Assembly: GCA_013076295.1 (NCBI GenBank)
Contig: RQOL01000772.1
Location: forward strand, 1,736,001-1,800,000
Reading direction: 5' to 3'
Source: Sanderia malayensis
Lineage: Eukaryota; Cnidaria; Scyphozoa; Semaeostomeae; Pelagiidae
DNA: 64,000 nt
A program made the position numbers and the translations under genes. Every line of letters begins with the position of its first letter. The stretch's first letter is position 1. Shown here one piece after another: positions 44,439-56,563 of the stretch. The notes below the pieces were generated by a model, which saw nothing but the letters and a program-made list of their open reading frames with translations, made no database searches and was not told the DNA's origin.

Positions 44439-44675
44439 ATGATGGCGTCACACCAACCCAAAGAACCGAGGTTTAGATCAACTTTAGGCTTCAGAATTAT
44501 AAATCCAGAACTGTTTATCAAGCCGAATAAATTTGTCATGGGATTCGGTTTACTTGGAATTGCTGGATGTGTCCTTTTTCTATTTAACATGAACATGAAA
44601 CAAGATAATACAAATAAAGCTGTAAGATTTTCTGTTGAGACTGGTCAAGCTTCAACCAGAAGTAAATGGGACTAA
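44439..44675 (+). CDS. SMIM8: Small integral membrane protein 8
   Basis: Single-exon frame of 78 codons starting at ATG 44439 (a second ATG follows directly). It has the family signature INPELFIKPNKFVMGFGLL, a single transmembrane helix (GFGLLGIAGCVLFLFNM) and the C-terminal tail STRSKWD, which matches vertebrate SMIM8. The molecular function of SMIM8 is not established. Length is slightly under the vertebrate 97 residues because the N-terminus is shorter. It is tail-to-tail with the TMEM45-like gene, whose stop is 430 bp away. Confidence 0.88.
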   Translation: MMASHQPKEPRFRSTLGFRIINPELFIKPNKFVMGFGLLGIAGCVLFLFNMNMKQDNTNKAVRFSVETGQASTRSKWD

Positions 44676-45105
44676 TCGAAACTTATTTGTTGAAGTTATG
44701 AATGTTATTTCATATTGTATCTTATCTCATTGGATTCTCAGTCACATGGAATTAATGTTGTTATGCCTCAACCGTTATACACTCCACTCGCAAAGTCTGT
44801 GAATGAAATGAATAGAAGGTGCAGAACAAAAGGAAGTTACTGAAATGTCTTCTCAAATTATCTTGAATATGACTTTCAGCAATAATCAGTATCTTTTAGT
44901 ACATAATATACAAAAGTATTATGTACAGATAAATTTATTAAAAAATATTAAATTGTTACGGCGTTGTGTCTCACAAATTCTGTTAAATACAAAATTACAA
45001 AAACAACTGTATCAAAATAATCAATACCCTTATTTACAACAAATTACAAGCGTGGATCTAGTTTATAAAGCATGTTTAATTCTGCCTAGTAAAAGTTGAA
45101 TTTAT

Positions 45106-46017
45106 TTATGGATACAATGTGTTATCCTCAGAAGAGTCAATATCAAAAAGAGTGTTTCCATTTACAACTATTCCAAGAGGAATGCTGTCTTCATCTCGTC
45201 TTTTATTAAAAAGTCTGTCTTGAATATCTTTAAAGCGACTGGCAGCGTATGACAGAGCCAAATGCATGAGCATGCAGAATAGAAATATTCCAAGGATGTG
45301 CCACATGAAAACAACTGGCACAAATGAAATATTGCCTTTGTTAAACTGCCATGATTTTGGCCCGTGAAGTGCAAATGATGTCTGAAATAGCCATGTCCCA
45401 AGCAAAACTGTTAAGAAACATCTCGCAAAACTTAACGCAAAACTCTTCATGTTCCATGTTTCTAGCAGTGTAACCAAGAAAGCAGAAAATGCTGTACAGC
45501 TCAACAATAGATAGAATTTTAGCTCAAGCCTGTTTAAAACATCATCACTGCTGACAGATGATACATTAAAGCTGAATAATATGCCAACAGATAGGTAGGC
45601 CAATGCAAGAGCCATAAATGGTCCAGAGCGAGGGAACTTAAGTTTCCTTATCGATTCGAAGATCTCTGCAATACCAACAATGCCAAACATGAAGAGAACG
45701 GTCGCTTTTGAATAACTTGCAACATTTGTTGGTAGCACTAGGCCATTTGCATCTCTCAGTCGCCAATGACATGAGACTGATAGTTCTACAACCGATCCAA
45801 TAACAGCTACGAAAAGCTTAGACACTGGTTCAATAGGATACTTGAATAGGCCTTTAAATGGCAGTCGAAACCAGGTTTTAGCAATAAATTGTGGCTTTCT
45901 TCGGGTTGCAATGTCAGGGATTTTCGACATGAGAAACTCATGTGTAGTCATTATAAGCCACCATATTCCATAAAGCACAAAAAAACAGGAAATAATAACG
46001 TATCCAACAAAATTCAT
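45106..46017 (-). CDS. TMEM45 family (DUF716) membrane protein
   Basis: Intronless frame of 303 residues with seven hydrophobic helices, for example YVIISCFFVLYGIWWLIM, ATVLFMFGIVGIAEIF, LTVLLGTWLFQTSFAL and VPVVFMWHILGIFLFCMLMH. The pattern LGTWLFQ...FALHGP, then WQFNKGNISFVPVVFMWHI, is the DUF716/TMEM45A-B signature. Members sit in Golgi or endosomal membranes; their biochemical role is not settled. No signal peptide beyond the first helix. The acidic C-terminal tail (DIDSSEDN) is cytosolic by prediction. It is divergent from the galactosyltransferase gene, with 0.9 kb between the two start codons. Confidence 0.87.
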   Translation of the reverse strand: MNFVGYVIISCFFVLYGIWWLIMTTHEFLMSKIPDIATRRKPQFIAKTWFRLPFKGLFKYPIEPVSKLFVAVIGSVVELSVSCHWRLRDANGLVLPTNVASYSKATVLFMFGIVGIAEIFESIRKLKFPRSGPFMALALAYLSVGILFSFNVSSVSSDDVLNRLELKFYLLLSCTAFSAFLVTLLETWNMKSFALSFARCFLTVLLGTWLFQTSFALHGPKSWQFNKGNISFVPVVFMWHILGIFLFCMLMHLALSYAASRFKDIQDRLFNKRRDEDSIPLGIVVNGNTLFDIDSSEDNTLYP

Positions 46018-46909
46018 CCTTGCGATTGTCGAATTAGATGATGAGTATTGAATATAGCAGGAAAATTAAATAAAACTATTTTCTCTCTAACTTTACTTCG
46101 TTTTCGCTTTCGATTCGCATAAAGTTGATGAATAATTATTTGCGCATGTCATAGAAAATTATTACGCAAGGAATGCTCCTGCGCAATGTCTAGAATGAGA
46201 AACACAGGATTGCGCAGGTCTGCCCACCTTCAAGGATTGAAACGTCACGTGTTCACAACTTTTGAAGACAAGAACTTGCCACCAGCGGCTCCACCATGAT
46301 GCTCGAGAGTTAGACTTCTTCTAATATGTACTCGTAAGAGCTCATGGTAGTACAACACCCAAGAGTCTTGGGTGCAAACCAAAATATGCTACTTATTACA
46401 TCACGGCCTCCAGTCCAGTCCATGAACAAAACGACTCTTTCTCGTCTGTTTTCTGTAGATTTGTCCAGTTTCAAAATTTCTTTCTCACCATTTTCAAAGT
46501 TTGCTTTACCAATATTTAAGATGAAAGTCTAAAACTTCTTTTCTTTTTGTCTACTACATAAACTTCTGATGAAGAGAGATGTGGAAAATTATTTCAACAA
46601 AGATGGCATCCAGTCCAGGAACTACGCCGCCAAGTTAATCCTCTCGAGATTATTCTGACTAAAAGATGCTAGTTTCGTCAATATTATGATAACACGCCGT
46701 GCATTGCAAGATTAAACTGCATAGCATGTTCGGTCGTTATCGTTGCTCTTGTTACCAATACAAACATGGTTACCGGGGAAATCTTGTGGTAAAGGTGAAT
46801 AATTTGCATTGCTGTTTTATCAGCTCTTCTTTGATTTTGTATTCACGTGTAATCTTTTATGTGGCACCCTTGTTTATTCTGATCAGACATTTGGACTTAA
46901 CTTGCAAAA
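46018..46909. promoter_or_regulatory. Divergent intergenic region, TMEM45-like / B4GALT-like
   Basis: The two genes point away from each other across 0.9 kb, so both promoters must lie here. Blocks such as TGCGCATG and CTCCTGCGCAATG near 46140-46220 resemble NRF1-type sites. No TATA box is obvious. Confidence 0.4.
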
Positions 46910-49686
46910 ATGTATTCAAAATTAGGACGCGTGAATAGACATTTAATTCTAGTAATTTTATTTTTTTTAATTTTCGCTGTGATTCTATTGCCGAATAGCA
47001 AGAAAACAACGTTGAGTAGCCACTTTACTTCATGGCATTTTCAGAATGAAAAGGATGATTCAGCAACGAATACCTTGCTTGGCCATCAAACCAATCAACA
47101 AAGTGATGATCCAAAACCATTAACTTCAGCCAAACCTAGCTTGGAAAAGTGTGGAAAGGGCAAATACCTAGGTAAGAATTGTTTATTTCAATGTTTACTT
47201 GTTGGTATATGAAATCATTATCCATGAATCTCAACTGCCCGCTATCTCAAACATTCTCTTTCTGGAACTATCTTCCATCTAGCTACTTTGAATATTCGCT
47301 ATATCGAACAATTTGAACATCTGTATATCCTATCGCATAACACATGATAAACACTTCTTTACTATAAAAATGAAGGTAATTGACTGTTTCGTGCTTAATC
47401 ACTTTTCTGCAAGATTTTGCATAATTTCCTGTTAAATTAGTGTTTTACTTTATACAGTTGGTCCATTGTATGTGAACCAGAAGGAGACAACTTGGCAAAC
47501 GGTGAAAGAAGAAGTTGGAATTGTGAACATTGGTGGAGCATGGTCGCCGAACGATTGCATTGCCGAGTATAAGGTATGAGTTTTCTAATTTGATATATAT
47601 CGCTATTTGGTGAGAAATGTTTGATGAATACGTGAAATTCACTGATGACACAACGGTTTCAAAGTTAGCAATTACAGTGAACTTTGTCTAATTTGAAAGC
47701 CATAAGTGTGGATGATTTATAAGAAGCTAAAATAAAGAATCAGGGGTCTATTTTTATAAAGAGTCTTTTAAGTATTATTCGTGGTGATCCTTGAAGGCAC
47801 GGGGAATTTGTTCGAGTTAGATAGAAGTCGAATTACCCGAGTTCGAGCAATGCAGATTTCACACTAGTTGGTGATGCATGTACAGTGCAGTGCACTTTGT
47901 TTGAAGGGAGAGGGACCAGAAAAACAGTCCACTACAATACCTTGAGAAGTTATGCTAAACCTTTGTGAGTTATATATCTTTCAAGTTCATTGCCATGTGC
48001 GATTAAATGTCTTTCGTTTCCAGTTGGCCCTGATAATTCCGTTTAGAGACAGAGACGAGCATTTGAAAATATTTCTTCGACATATCCACCCAATTCTTCA
48101 AAGGCAACGATTAACTTATCAAATCTTTGTTGTTGAACAGGTAAAGTACATCTGAGTTTCTCACTAAAATTTTCGTTTCACTAATAATTTCAATGAATAC
48201 AATAACTTCATTCATATTCATGATATAGCTATATCGACTATTACTTGTTATTTCAGAAAGACAAAAGCATGTTCAACAGAGGAAAATTGATGAATGTCGG
48301 GTTCAACGAATCGTTGAAGTTTGCTGATTTTGACTGCTTTGTATTTCATGATATCGACCTCCTGCCTGAAAACGATAAGAACTTTTATGGTTGCAACCAA
48401 TCGCCTGCTCATCTTTCTGTTGCAGTTGACAAATTCAACTACAAGTATGTTACATCTCTTAAGCATGGAACATTTAATCTCAAGTTCCCTTATTCCACCG
48501 CTACGAAGTTTTACAGAAATGTTTTTGTTTACTCGTCCATTTGATTTTTGCAAGATTATATTTCCTTTCTATCGAACTATGTTCTAGCTCCACCGTTCCA
48601 CGACGTCAAAACATCCCACTATTAAAATGTTTTGATGTCCGAAATTATAAACTCCATGTGTGCTAAGATAGTCTTACTACCTTATCATCAGATCTATTTA
48701 TCAATATCTCACAAGGCACCAACGAACAAAATGCTTCCTCATTTTTCAGACTATTATATGGAACATTGTTTGGAGGCATTGAAAAATTCACGAAGATTGA
48801 CTTTGAAAAAATAAATGGATTCTCAAACTTATTTTGGGGTTGGGGAGCTGAAGATGATAATTTATATCAAAGGTAAGACAGTTGCACTGCTACTCCCATG
48901 CATAAACTTACAAATTCTCATCCATTGTTTAAATACAATAACCTATTGTTCTTCTATTATTATGCTGGATGGAAATTCGACTTTTAGTCCACTGGTTCTT
49001 TTATTCATAATTTTATACTATGCGTTCTAAAAACGAATCTTAATATAATGAGCTCTCACATCCACCCAAACAATAATAAACGTCCCAGAACGAAGCAGCT
49101 ATTGATCAAATGAAGCATAATCATAGACTCTGTTACCATCCTTTATCTGTCATCCATGACAAATACAGCCCATCTGTATTTTATCATCATAATGTACATT
49201 TGTTCACAGAGTAACTGGAAGTGGTCTCGGCTTAAAGAGACCAGCAATAGAGCTTGCAAGATATCAAATGATAAGACATGCTGAAGCACCCAAAACAGAT
49301 AAACGGTTCGTACAGTTTAGAATCTCATAATTGAATTTCCTAAGATCACAAATTTAAAAAATCTTGATGTTTGAGCTGTTGTGATGTGACTTCTATCTTT
49401 GGTTTAATTAAATCTTCAGATGTAAATATTTTATAAAAATTCTTGTTCATCGATGGATAATTTTTGAGCTTTTGAGTTTGCTGTTGCTCAAGCATTTCCT
49501 AAGTGGACTTCTCGATGTTTATTAATTCATAGGTTTAAAGTTTTAAGAGACGCAATTGGGTTTGCGGATAAAGACGGACTGAGCAGTTTAAATTATCGTG
49601 TTGTGGACAAATTGGAGCATCCTTACTATACTCTTTTACAAGTTGACTTGGAAGAAAGTAAAGAAAAGTCGTTCATTAAAGATTAA
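46910..49686 (+). CDS. Beta-1,4-galactosyltransferase family (GT7) enzyme
   Basis: Golgi type II enzyme that transfers galactose (or GalNAc) from the UDP-sugar to N-acetylglucosamine or xylose acceptors. Exons: 46910-47171, 47456-47573, 48022-48139, 48258-48445, 48751-48872, 49210-49304 and 49532-49686. It has a short cytosolic tail, a signal anchor (LILVILFFLIFAVILL) and a Ser/Asn-rich stem. The catalytic domain follows with LALIIPFRDRDEHLKIFLRH, FNRGKLMNVGF, the metal-binding FHDIDLLPEND (DxD-like), FGGIEKFTKIDFEKINGF, WGWGAEDDNLYQR and IRHAEAPKTDKR. WGWGAEDD has Ala where most B4GALT1-6 proteins have Gly. The C-terminus is VVDKLEHPYYTLLQVDLEES. All catalytic motifs are present. The exact paralogue (B4GALT1-6 or 7 type) is not resolved. 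Confidence 0.92.
47674..47867. mobile_element. MITE, CAGTCAAATCTG family (copy 3, diverged)
   Basis: Shares 'gtgatccttgaaggcacggg', 'aattacccgagttcgagcaa' and 'tgcagatttcaca' with 44148-44334. The left half is diverged. It lies in the second intron of the galactosyltransferase gene. Confidence 0.55.
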
Positions 49687-50256
49687 ACACAGACACAACT
49701 ACACAAATATTTCATTAATATTTTATAATTAAAGGTTAAGTCAAATAACGTTTTATTGCCGCAAGATTATTAAAAACACTAGTTAGGTAAATATTAAATG
49801 TCCATTTTTAATTATGAAGTTAACATTTGCACGCTGTGTAAAGCGATTGTCAAGAAAGGTATTGAATGAATGAGTAGAATACCTCACTTTCAATATGTTA
49901 CACTAAAACGAGGCTTATTGTCCTCAACTATGACTTGCTAATTGTACATTGGCTAACACATTTTTACTTTGTTTTCACCAGAGGATCATTCCATCGCTTC
50001 CATGCACAATTTCTTTTGTCTTCCTTCAATTGAGGCATATATGGAATGGTATTTGTGGTGCCCTGTCTCTGTTGCTGTAGGTATAAATGGATGCTTGCAA
50101 CACGTTTCTGATCTTTCTCCAAATTCAGTCGATGAAAGAGAAGCCAACGGCGCTGGCTGCTGCGAGGCATCTTTTCTGATGCTGCGAAGCATGGCGTGTT
50201 TCATCTCAAGATTTCATCAAACATGGCGTTCGGTACGTCCTACCTACGTTGTCTTT

Positions 50257-50706
50257 GGCTTACTTTATACGGCCGCATTTTGGTCGCGTCTAATTTAATT
50301 CATTAGATTCGACCTAAGTGCGACATAAGTGCGACGTTCACTTTATACGTGTTTTGTTTGCCGCATTTAATTCAACTCCTGATATCATCGTGACGTAGCA
50401 AAAAAGGATTGCACATACGCAGAGTGCTTGACTGGGAAAATTTGACATATTTCATCATTATATCACATGAAGTGATTTAATTCAAGGAGAATTTGAATTA
50501 AATGCGACCAAAATGCGGCCGTATAAAGCCACGTCGCATTTGTGTCGCACTTGTGCATTAAGTTCGGCAAATCCTGATGCACTTAATTCAAAGTGCAGCA
50601 CTTAATTAAAATTCCACTTTATACGGCTGAACTTACGTCGAACTTAATTCAAATCTTGTTTGAATTAAATTCGACACGACCTAAACGCGGCCTTATAAAG
50701 TCCACC
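50257..50706. mobile_element. 450-bp foldback element (copy 2), TTT duplication
   Basis: Same element as 11323-11772, with ends GGCTTACTTTATACGGCC and GGCCTTATAAAGTCCACC. It is flanked by TTT on both sides. The uninterrupted right arm of the surrounding inverted repeat shows the empty site 'gttgtcTTTcttatcaca', which supports this insertion point. Differences from copy 1 are few. Confidence 0.85.
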
Positions 50707-51231
50707 TTTATCACATTTATAAGTTTTTTACTTCTTTAATCCGTTATATTTATTCATTTGACAAGGAATTTTGCTGTCAGTGTTCAACATTGAAAACTCT
50801 TTTGAAGCTTTTTATTACTGTGATGCTGGTGCTTCGTATAAATATTATTAAACTCCACGTGTCCAGCACATTTTTGTTTTCCAGTAACGTCAATGTTGCT
50901 TGGCCCACACTGATACTCAACAAAAGATTCATGCGTGTTATTTAAACTTTTTGATTTGGATGAAAATATACAACAATACACTTACGTTCGTAATTTAAAC
51001 TTGTTCTGCATGTGTCGATTGAGATAACGTATTTTTCAGTGGATGTCAAATCGAGTGTGCATAGCAACGTTTCATGTGAAATGATATGATACCAACACGA
51101 AGATAAAGCCATTTGCTATCAGAAATTAGCTATCGAGAGCATATGGGTAAGTAAACTGTTCTTTATCTCTATAACTTTTTTCTCTTGGTTTCGCTTATCC
51201 AAAGTATGTCTTTCTTTCAGAATGTTCCGGA

Positions 51232-51470
51232 AGATGGGACGGTGTTTCGAACAAGGGGCGACAGCGTTCCGAGCAAGATGCGACGGACGGTGTTCCGAAC
51301 GAGATCGGACAGTGCTCCGAAGAAGATGCGGCAGAGCTCCGAACAAGGTGCGACGGTGCGACATAGCTCCGAACGAGGTGCGACAGCGTTCCGAATAAAA
51401 TGTGACGGTGTTCCGAACAAGATCAGACAGTGTTCCGAACAAGATGCGACAGAGTTCCAAACAAGATAAT
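51232..51470. repeat. 22-24-bp GC-rich minisatellite
   Basis: About ten units with the core GTTCCGAACAAGATGCGACA, some truncated or with 'gctccgaac'. It stands out by base composition from the AT-rich surroundings. The array lies in the spacer of the large inverted repeat. Frames on both strands are an effect of the repeat and are not called as genes. Confidence 0.85.
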
Positions 51471-52880
51471 TTTTTGTTATTGTTGTAACAATAAATTACA
51501 GAAGAATATTTCAACAAAATAATTAACAGAGGATAATATGATAAATACTACATTGTATCCTTATATAACTGGTTACACATTTTTTATTTCAAATTTTGTA
51601 AAATTAGAATGCGATCATTTTAATATAACAGAAATGCACAGTTTATTAGCACGATGTGGTTCATCATTTCTGTATTCATCTTCTTTCTCGCACAATTCAC
51701 TCTATAACGAAAACAACACCAATTAGTAAAGTTATAAGAGTTAATAATTTGTCGGCAATTACTAAATACGAATCAAGTTAAAATAAGAATAATGAACGAA
51801 GAAAATTTCACACTTATCCATCAGGGGAAACTTTCGTACTTCTTCCTAAGCTTTGACCGTTTCTGATTTGATCCAATTCGATTTTTTGATCACATCCTAA
51901 AGCGAAAAGCAGCAGTTGAGCACTTGCACAAAAGTTTGATGTAGCTAATAAACGATAACGAAATATTAATAGGAATAAAATAATTTACTTACCCACCATG
52001 CTTATTTCTGATCCCATACGTCCGTCTTTAGCTTTGTGCTTTGAGCAACTTTATGAAAGAGAATAGCTTCGACATAGCTTGGAAAGGTTGCCATCACATC
52101 GCACTGAAATTAAACATATTAAATATTCCCATTGATATCAAATATACAAATACGTTTCTCAGTGCATAATAAATGACTTTAAAATTATGTGGAAAAGACA
52201 CGTGAAGTTTTATAAAAGACACCAAAAATCAAAGCCGTGGAGGTGCCTTTAACTTTGAAGTTAGACAGCAAAATTCATAGTTAAATGTGTAAGTATAATG
52301 GAGTAAAAAGCAGCAAAACTGATAGATATTGTGATAAGAAAGACAACGTAGGTAGAACGTACCGAACGCCATGTTTGATGAAGTCTTGAGATGAAACACG
52401 CCATGCTTCGCAGCATCAGAAAAGATGCCTCGCAGCAGCCAGCGCCGTTGGCTTCTCTTTCATCGACTGAATTTGGAGAAAGATCATACACATGTTGCAA
52501 GCATCCATTTATACCTACAGCCACAGAGACAGGGCACCACAAATACCATTCCATGAATGGTTCAATTGAAGGAAGACAAAAGAAATTGTGCATGGAAGTG
52601 ATGGAATGATCCTCTGGTGAAAACAAAGTAAAAATGTATTAGCCAATGTACAATTAGCAAGGCATAGTTGAGGACAATAAGCCTCGCTTAAGTGTAACAT
52701 ATTGAAAGTGAGGCATTCTATTCATTCATTCAATACCTCTCTTGACAAAATAATGGAACTTCTATGCACGATTTCTTTTGTCTTCAATGAATTGATTTAA
52801 AAAGAGGTTTATTGTCCGCACGTATGATTTGCTAATTGTACATTGGCTAATACATGATTCCATCGCTTCTATGATAGCCT

Positions 52881-53449
52881 CTGATAAAAACAAAATGTGT
52901 GATCATATTGAAGATTTGATAAAAATGCAAATGTGAAGAATACACAATTTTCCAATTCAACTCAACAAATTTGTTTCAAAAGCCAGTTGAGTCGGCGCGC
53001 AGGCGCACTTCATAACATAATCCCATTGATTTAAATTATCATCATAACACTCAAAATATTGAAGAAAATAATAATATCTGATGATAAATGATTCATATTG
53101 ACTACAGTTTATTAATTGATTGTAGAACCAACACATCTGACAGCTGAACATAACAATATAACAATTAATGTTACAAATACCATTACTCACTACAAAATAT
53201 ACGACTTATCTATTTATATACATTTATTAATGGTAAAAGCAATTATTATTAATCCTATAAGAACGTAAGTAATAATATATTTGAATTTTAACACTATCTT
53301 ATCTAGTGATATTCATATTTAATGTTAACTACTTCAAAATTGAATTGAGTCGAGATATTGGATTCATCAACTATGATATTTACAATATGTTGAAAATACC
53401 ATATTAAAACTATCCTGTATGTTTACTAGACCAGAAGTTTAAATATAAG
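52881..53449. other. Interval downstream of the zinc-finger gene
   Basis: AT-rich sequence without recognisable coding potential. It probably carries the 3' UTR of the zinc-finger gene. I see nothing else in it. Confidence 0.4.
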
Positions 53450-55487
53450 TCACATATTATCCATGTTTAGATCCAACGATATATCCTTGACTTCTCCGCC
53501 TGAAAACGCCGTTGTTATTGTTTGCTCCGACGCGGACTTCGCCGCTCCAACGCCAATGCTCGCCACGAAACTCAACTCATTACCAATTGATGACGATGAT
53601 GCGGGTATTGACTGCTGCTTGCCGTGTGCCGCTGCATGTTTAGCAAAGCTTTGTTTGTTGTTGAATCCTTTCGCGCAAACAGAGCATTCGTATTTCTTCG
53701 TGATCAAATGCACTTCGCGGTGTCTAGCCAGGGCGATCGCGCGGTTAAACCGCTTGCCGCATGCATCACACGAATGCGGTTTCTCCGTACTGTGCACATG
53801 CATATGCGTCCGCAGGTTGCACTGCGCGCGGAATGACTTACCGCATTCTTTACACTCGTAGGGTTTTTCATCCGAATGCGTGCGAAGATGAGTAATCAGA
53901 TTGCACTGCACGCTGAACTGCTTCTGGCATATACTACACGCGAACGGTTTCTCACCGCTGTGGGTTCTCTTGTGCGTGATCAGATTATGGTAAACACTGA
54001 AGCTCTTGTCGCAGAGATCACATGCGAAAGGTTTCTCCCCAGAATGGGTTCTTTCGTGCGTTGTCAGATTACATTGCACACTGAACTTTTTACCGCACGT
54101 TTGACACGTAAAAGGCTTCTCTCCGGTGTGCGTGCGTTCGTGTGTTATCAGGTTGCACATGGCATTGAAGCCTTTGTTGCAGATGTTGCATTTGTAAGGC
54201 TTCTCACCAGAATGAATCCGTTGGTGCTTCAACAATGCAGAACTCTGAAAAACATCAAAATAATATGCTATCACAAAGACCCAAAAACACATTAAAAACA
54301 AAAACATGAATTAGTTTATTCTTGTACATTGTAATATATTTTATTGTAAATAATTGTTTCAAAATGGCAGACGAAAGGGATCTATAGATGATATGCATTT
54401 CAAGAAAAAACACCCATGGGTCTAATACACCTTCTTGATCTCTCACGTACCTCCAGGAGTATATACTTTTATACACACAGTGTATTGCATTTTCGGTCTT
54501 AATATACCTTCACATACTTGTCTAATCTTTGATAATTCTTCACATACCTCTGTGGTGTTTTATTCATTCAAATGAGACTTGCAGGCAATACAAATACTGG
54601 CATAACATACACATAACATAACATAGGTTGGAGCAGCTCCTAAAGAACCCAGACAATTATGTGAAATGACAAATGCAATAAGAAATCACAACTATTACCT
54701 GAGAGAATTTTTTATCACAGATTTCACAAACTGTCTTTTTATTATCTGATTCAGGATGAAGCAACATGTGGTTTGTTAGGTCTCTCTTCTTTTTGAATTC
54801 TTCACTGCAAACTGTGCAATTGAACATACGTTTTCCTTTCATTAGTGTTTTCTTCTTTGGCGAAACAGCATCATTCTTGGTGAGATCACGCATTGGTTCG
54901 ATGCTGTCTAAATCACACGACATGAATCCACAATCAAAATTATCGAAAGCCTTTTCAGACTTATCTTCTTTGGTTTGGTCAGCCATGTTGTTGCTTCTTG
55001 GCAAAGTGGATCCGTTTTCTTCAGTGTATTGCCCAGTTCCATCTTTTTCTTCAGGCAGATTTGAATTTTCACCTAAAAAATGATGTATAATAAACCACAA
55101 GAGAAAATCAAAGTAATTTTTAAACAAACCTTCAGCGTGATATTTAAGCATAAAAAGTATGTTGCAGAGGCATGAAGATGTGATTTTTTTAATCAAATGA
55201 AATATTGAAATTACATATCATGAATAAATAAAACATTCATCAAAACCTTGAGAAATCTAACTTTTCTGCAATAATACTTAAAACATCTATAGCTTATTCT
55301 TGAACTTATTGTGAAATTTTAAGCCAATCTTACCACAAAGTGGACTGATTTCAATAAATTTACTTGAACTTGATAAATGAACTGCAATGTTGTGATCTCC
55401 AAGATTCTTTTCACTTTGAAAACCCTTTCCACAGGTCTGACAGACATAAACCATTGTAGACGAACAATTTGCATTTCTTCCTTCCAT
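53450..55487 (-). CDS. C2H2 zinc-finger protein with ten fingers
   Basis: Probable nuclear DNA-binding protein. Three exons: 55334-55487, 54699-55072 and 53450-54244. An N-terminal finger (CQTCGKGFQSEKNLGDHNIAVH) stands alone. After an acidic disordered stretch comes a second finger (CTVCSEEFKKKRDLTNHMLL), then eight tandem fingers joined by HSGEKP-type linkers. The first tandem finger (CEICDKKFSQ/SSALLKHQRIH) is split by an intron between exons 2 and 3. Five successive fingers share nearly the same recognition helix (QCNLTTH, YHNLITH, QCNLITH, QCNLRTH). The C-terminus is Ser/Ala-rich and ends LDLNMDNM. The start is ATG 55487. No KRAB, SCAN or BTB domain is present. I cannot name an orthologue. 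Confidence 0.9.
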
Positions 55488-56563
55488 TTTCACCTTTTGA
55501 TACTGTGTGCAGCTTCGAAATTTCTATCACTCATAAACTAAAATAAAAATTGTACAATTCATTAGGATTCTATAGCATTAAAGCTCGGAGCCAAAGCAAT
55601 CTCCATTAGCTGATTAAAGACACCATCTCCAGCCAGTCTGGAAATGAAATCTAATAATATTTTATTTATACTCAATAAAAATATTTTCCGAGGTCTCGCA
55701 TGCTTAGAAAGTCATGCAACCAATAACCATGGCCTATCATGCAGTGCAGCAACATAAACATTCAAGTATAGTACCCCTTAGCATGGTAGAATGGATTATT
55801 AAATCATCGAAGTAAAGCAAAGGGCGGCCTAAATCCTCTCTTATCTTGGCGATACAGTGCGACCATATTTGAGGGGAAGACATTAAGGTTTCATAATTAC
55901 TTTAACGATCCCATTATGCACGGAGAAAATATCTATCTTTCAACCACGGTAGGTAATACGAAATATTTACAGCAGGATAAAGATTAGTAATAATGATGAT
56001 GATAATGGCAAATAAAAGCAAAGTTGCTTGTACCTTTTGAAGTTCGACAGCGGTTCTTCTTCTCTCCTTAGTTTGTAAAAAGAAAAGAAAAGAACTGCTT
56101 CATTTTGCATTGTGTTTCTTTTTGTAACATCTTTCTCTCAGCTGCGCTTATTCAACAATTAACAACGCAGCGCGCGCATATTCAGCAGTTAGGGGCCGCT
56201 GCGTGGTTCCTACGCAGCACAAATGCAGCAAAATATCAATGACTTGAAAACTTTTGCTGGTATTTTATAACAATCATACCTCAAAAATTCGTTAATTCGA
56301 AACATTTTCATCGGTTCTTTGGAGGTTCGAGTTATCGGGATCTTATTGTACTTTCAAATCATAACATTGTACAGTAGATGTAGAACCCCTTTGAAACGAA
56401 CAATATTATCGCTCCAATGATATAAATGTCTGTTCTACTGTATACTAACTGTATTCAAGAGTTAAGTATATATAATATATAGCATATAGTCAATGAAACA
56501 AACAGAGCAGCATGACATTTATATAACAATAACCAGAATCTAACTACGTAGCTACAATATGAA
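55488..56563. other. Interval between the zinc-finger gene and RFC2
   Basis: Contains the zinc-finger promoter and the RFC2 3' UTR by position. A 'ttcgttaattcgaaac' / 'ggttcgagttatcggg' block at 56287-56340 looks like a fragment of the TTCGAAC-type MITEs. No gene seen. Confidence 0.45.

Larger units (their letters stand above)
49848..52749. repeat. Large inverted repeat, arms about 480 bp
   Basis: The left arm (49848-50778, interrupted at 50257-50706) is the reverse complement of the right arm (52264-52749). Long blocks match, for example 'ttcaccagaggatcattcca', 'ctaattgtacattggctaa' and 'gctggctgctgcgaggcatc'. The spacer is about 1.5 kb and includes a minisatellite. A third, degenerate fragment of the arm lies at 52750-52880. 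Open frames in the arms do not resemble a known protein and differ between the arms. The unit could be a foldback transposon or an inverted duplication of an older repeat. Confidence 0.8.

Noticed and set aside
49964..50298. Frames in the left and right arms of the inverted repeat
   Set aside because: Several overlapping frames are open in both arms, none is clearly favoured, and I recognise no transposase or other family.
51119..51517. Frames on both strands (up to 132 codons) in the 51.2-kb region
   Set aside because: They are produced by the GC-rich 22-24-bp tandem repeat, which lacks stops in several frames. There is no domain similarity.
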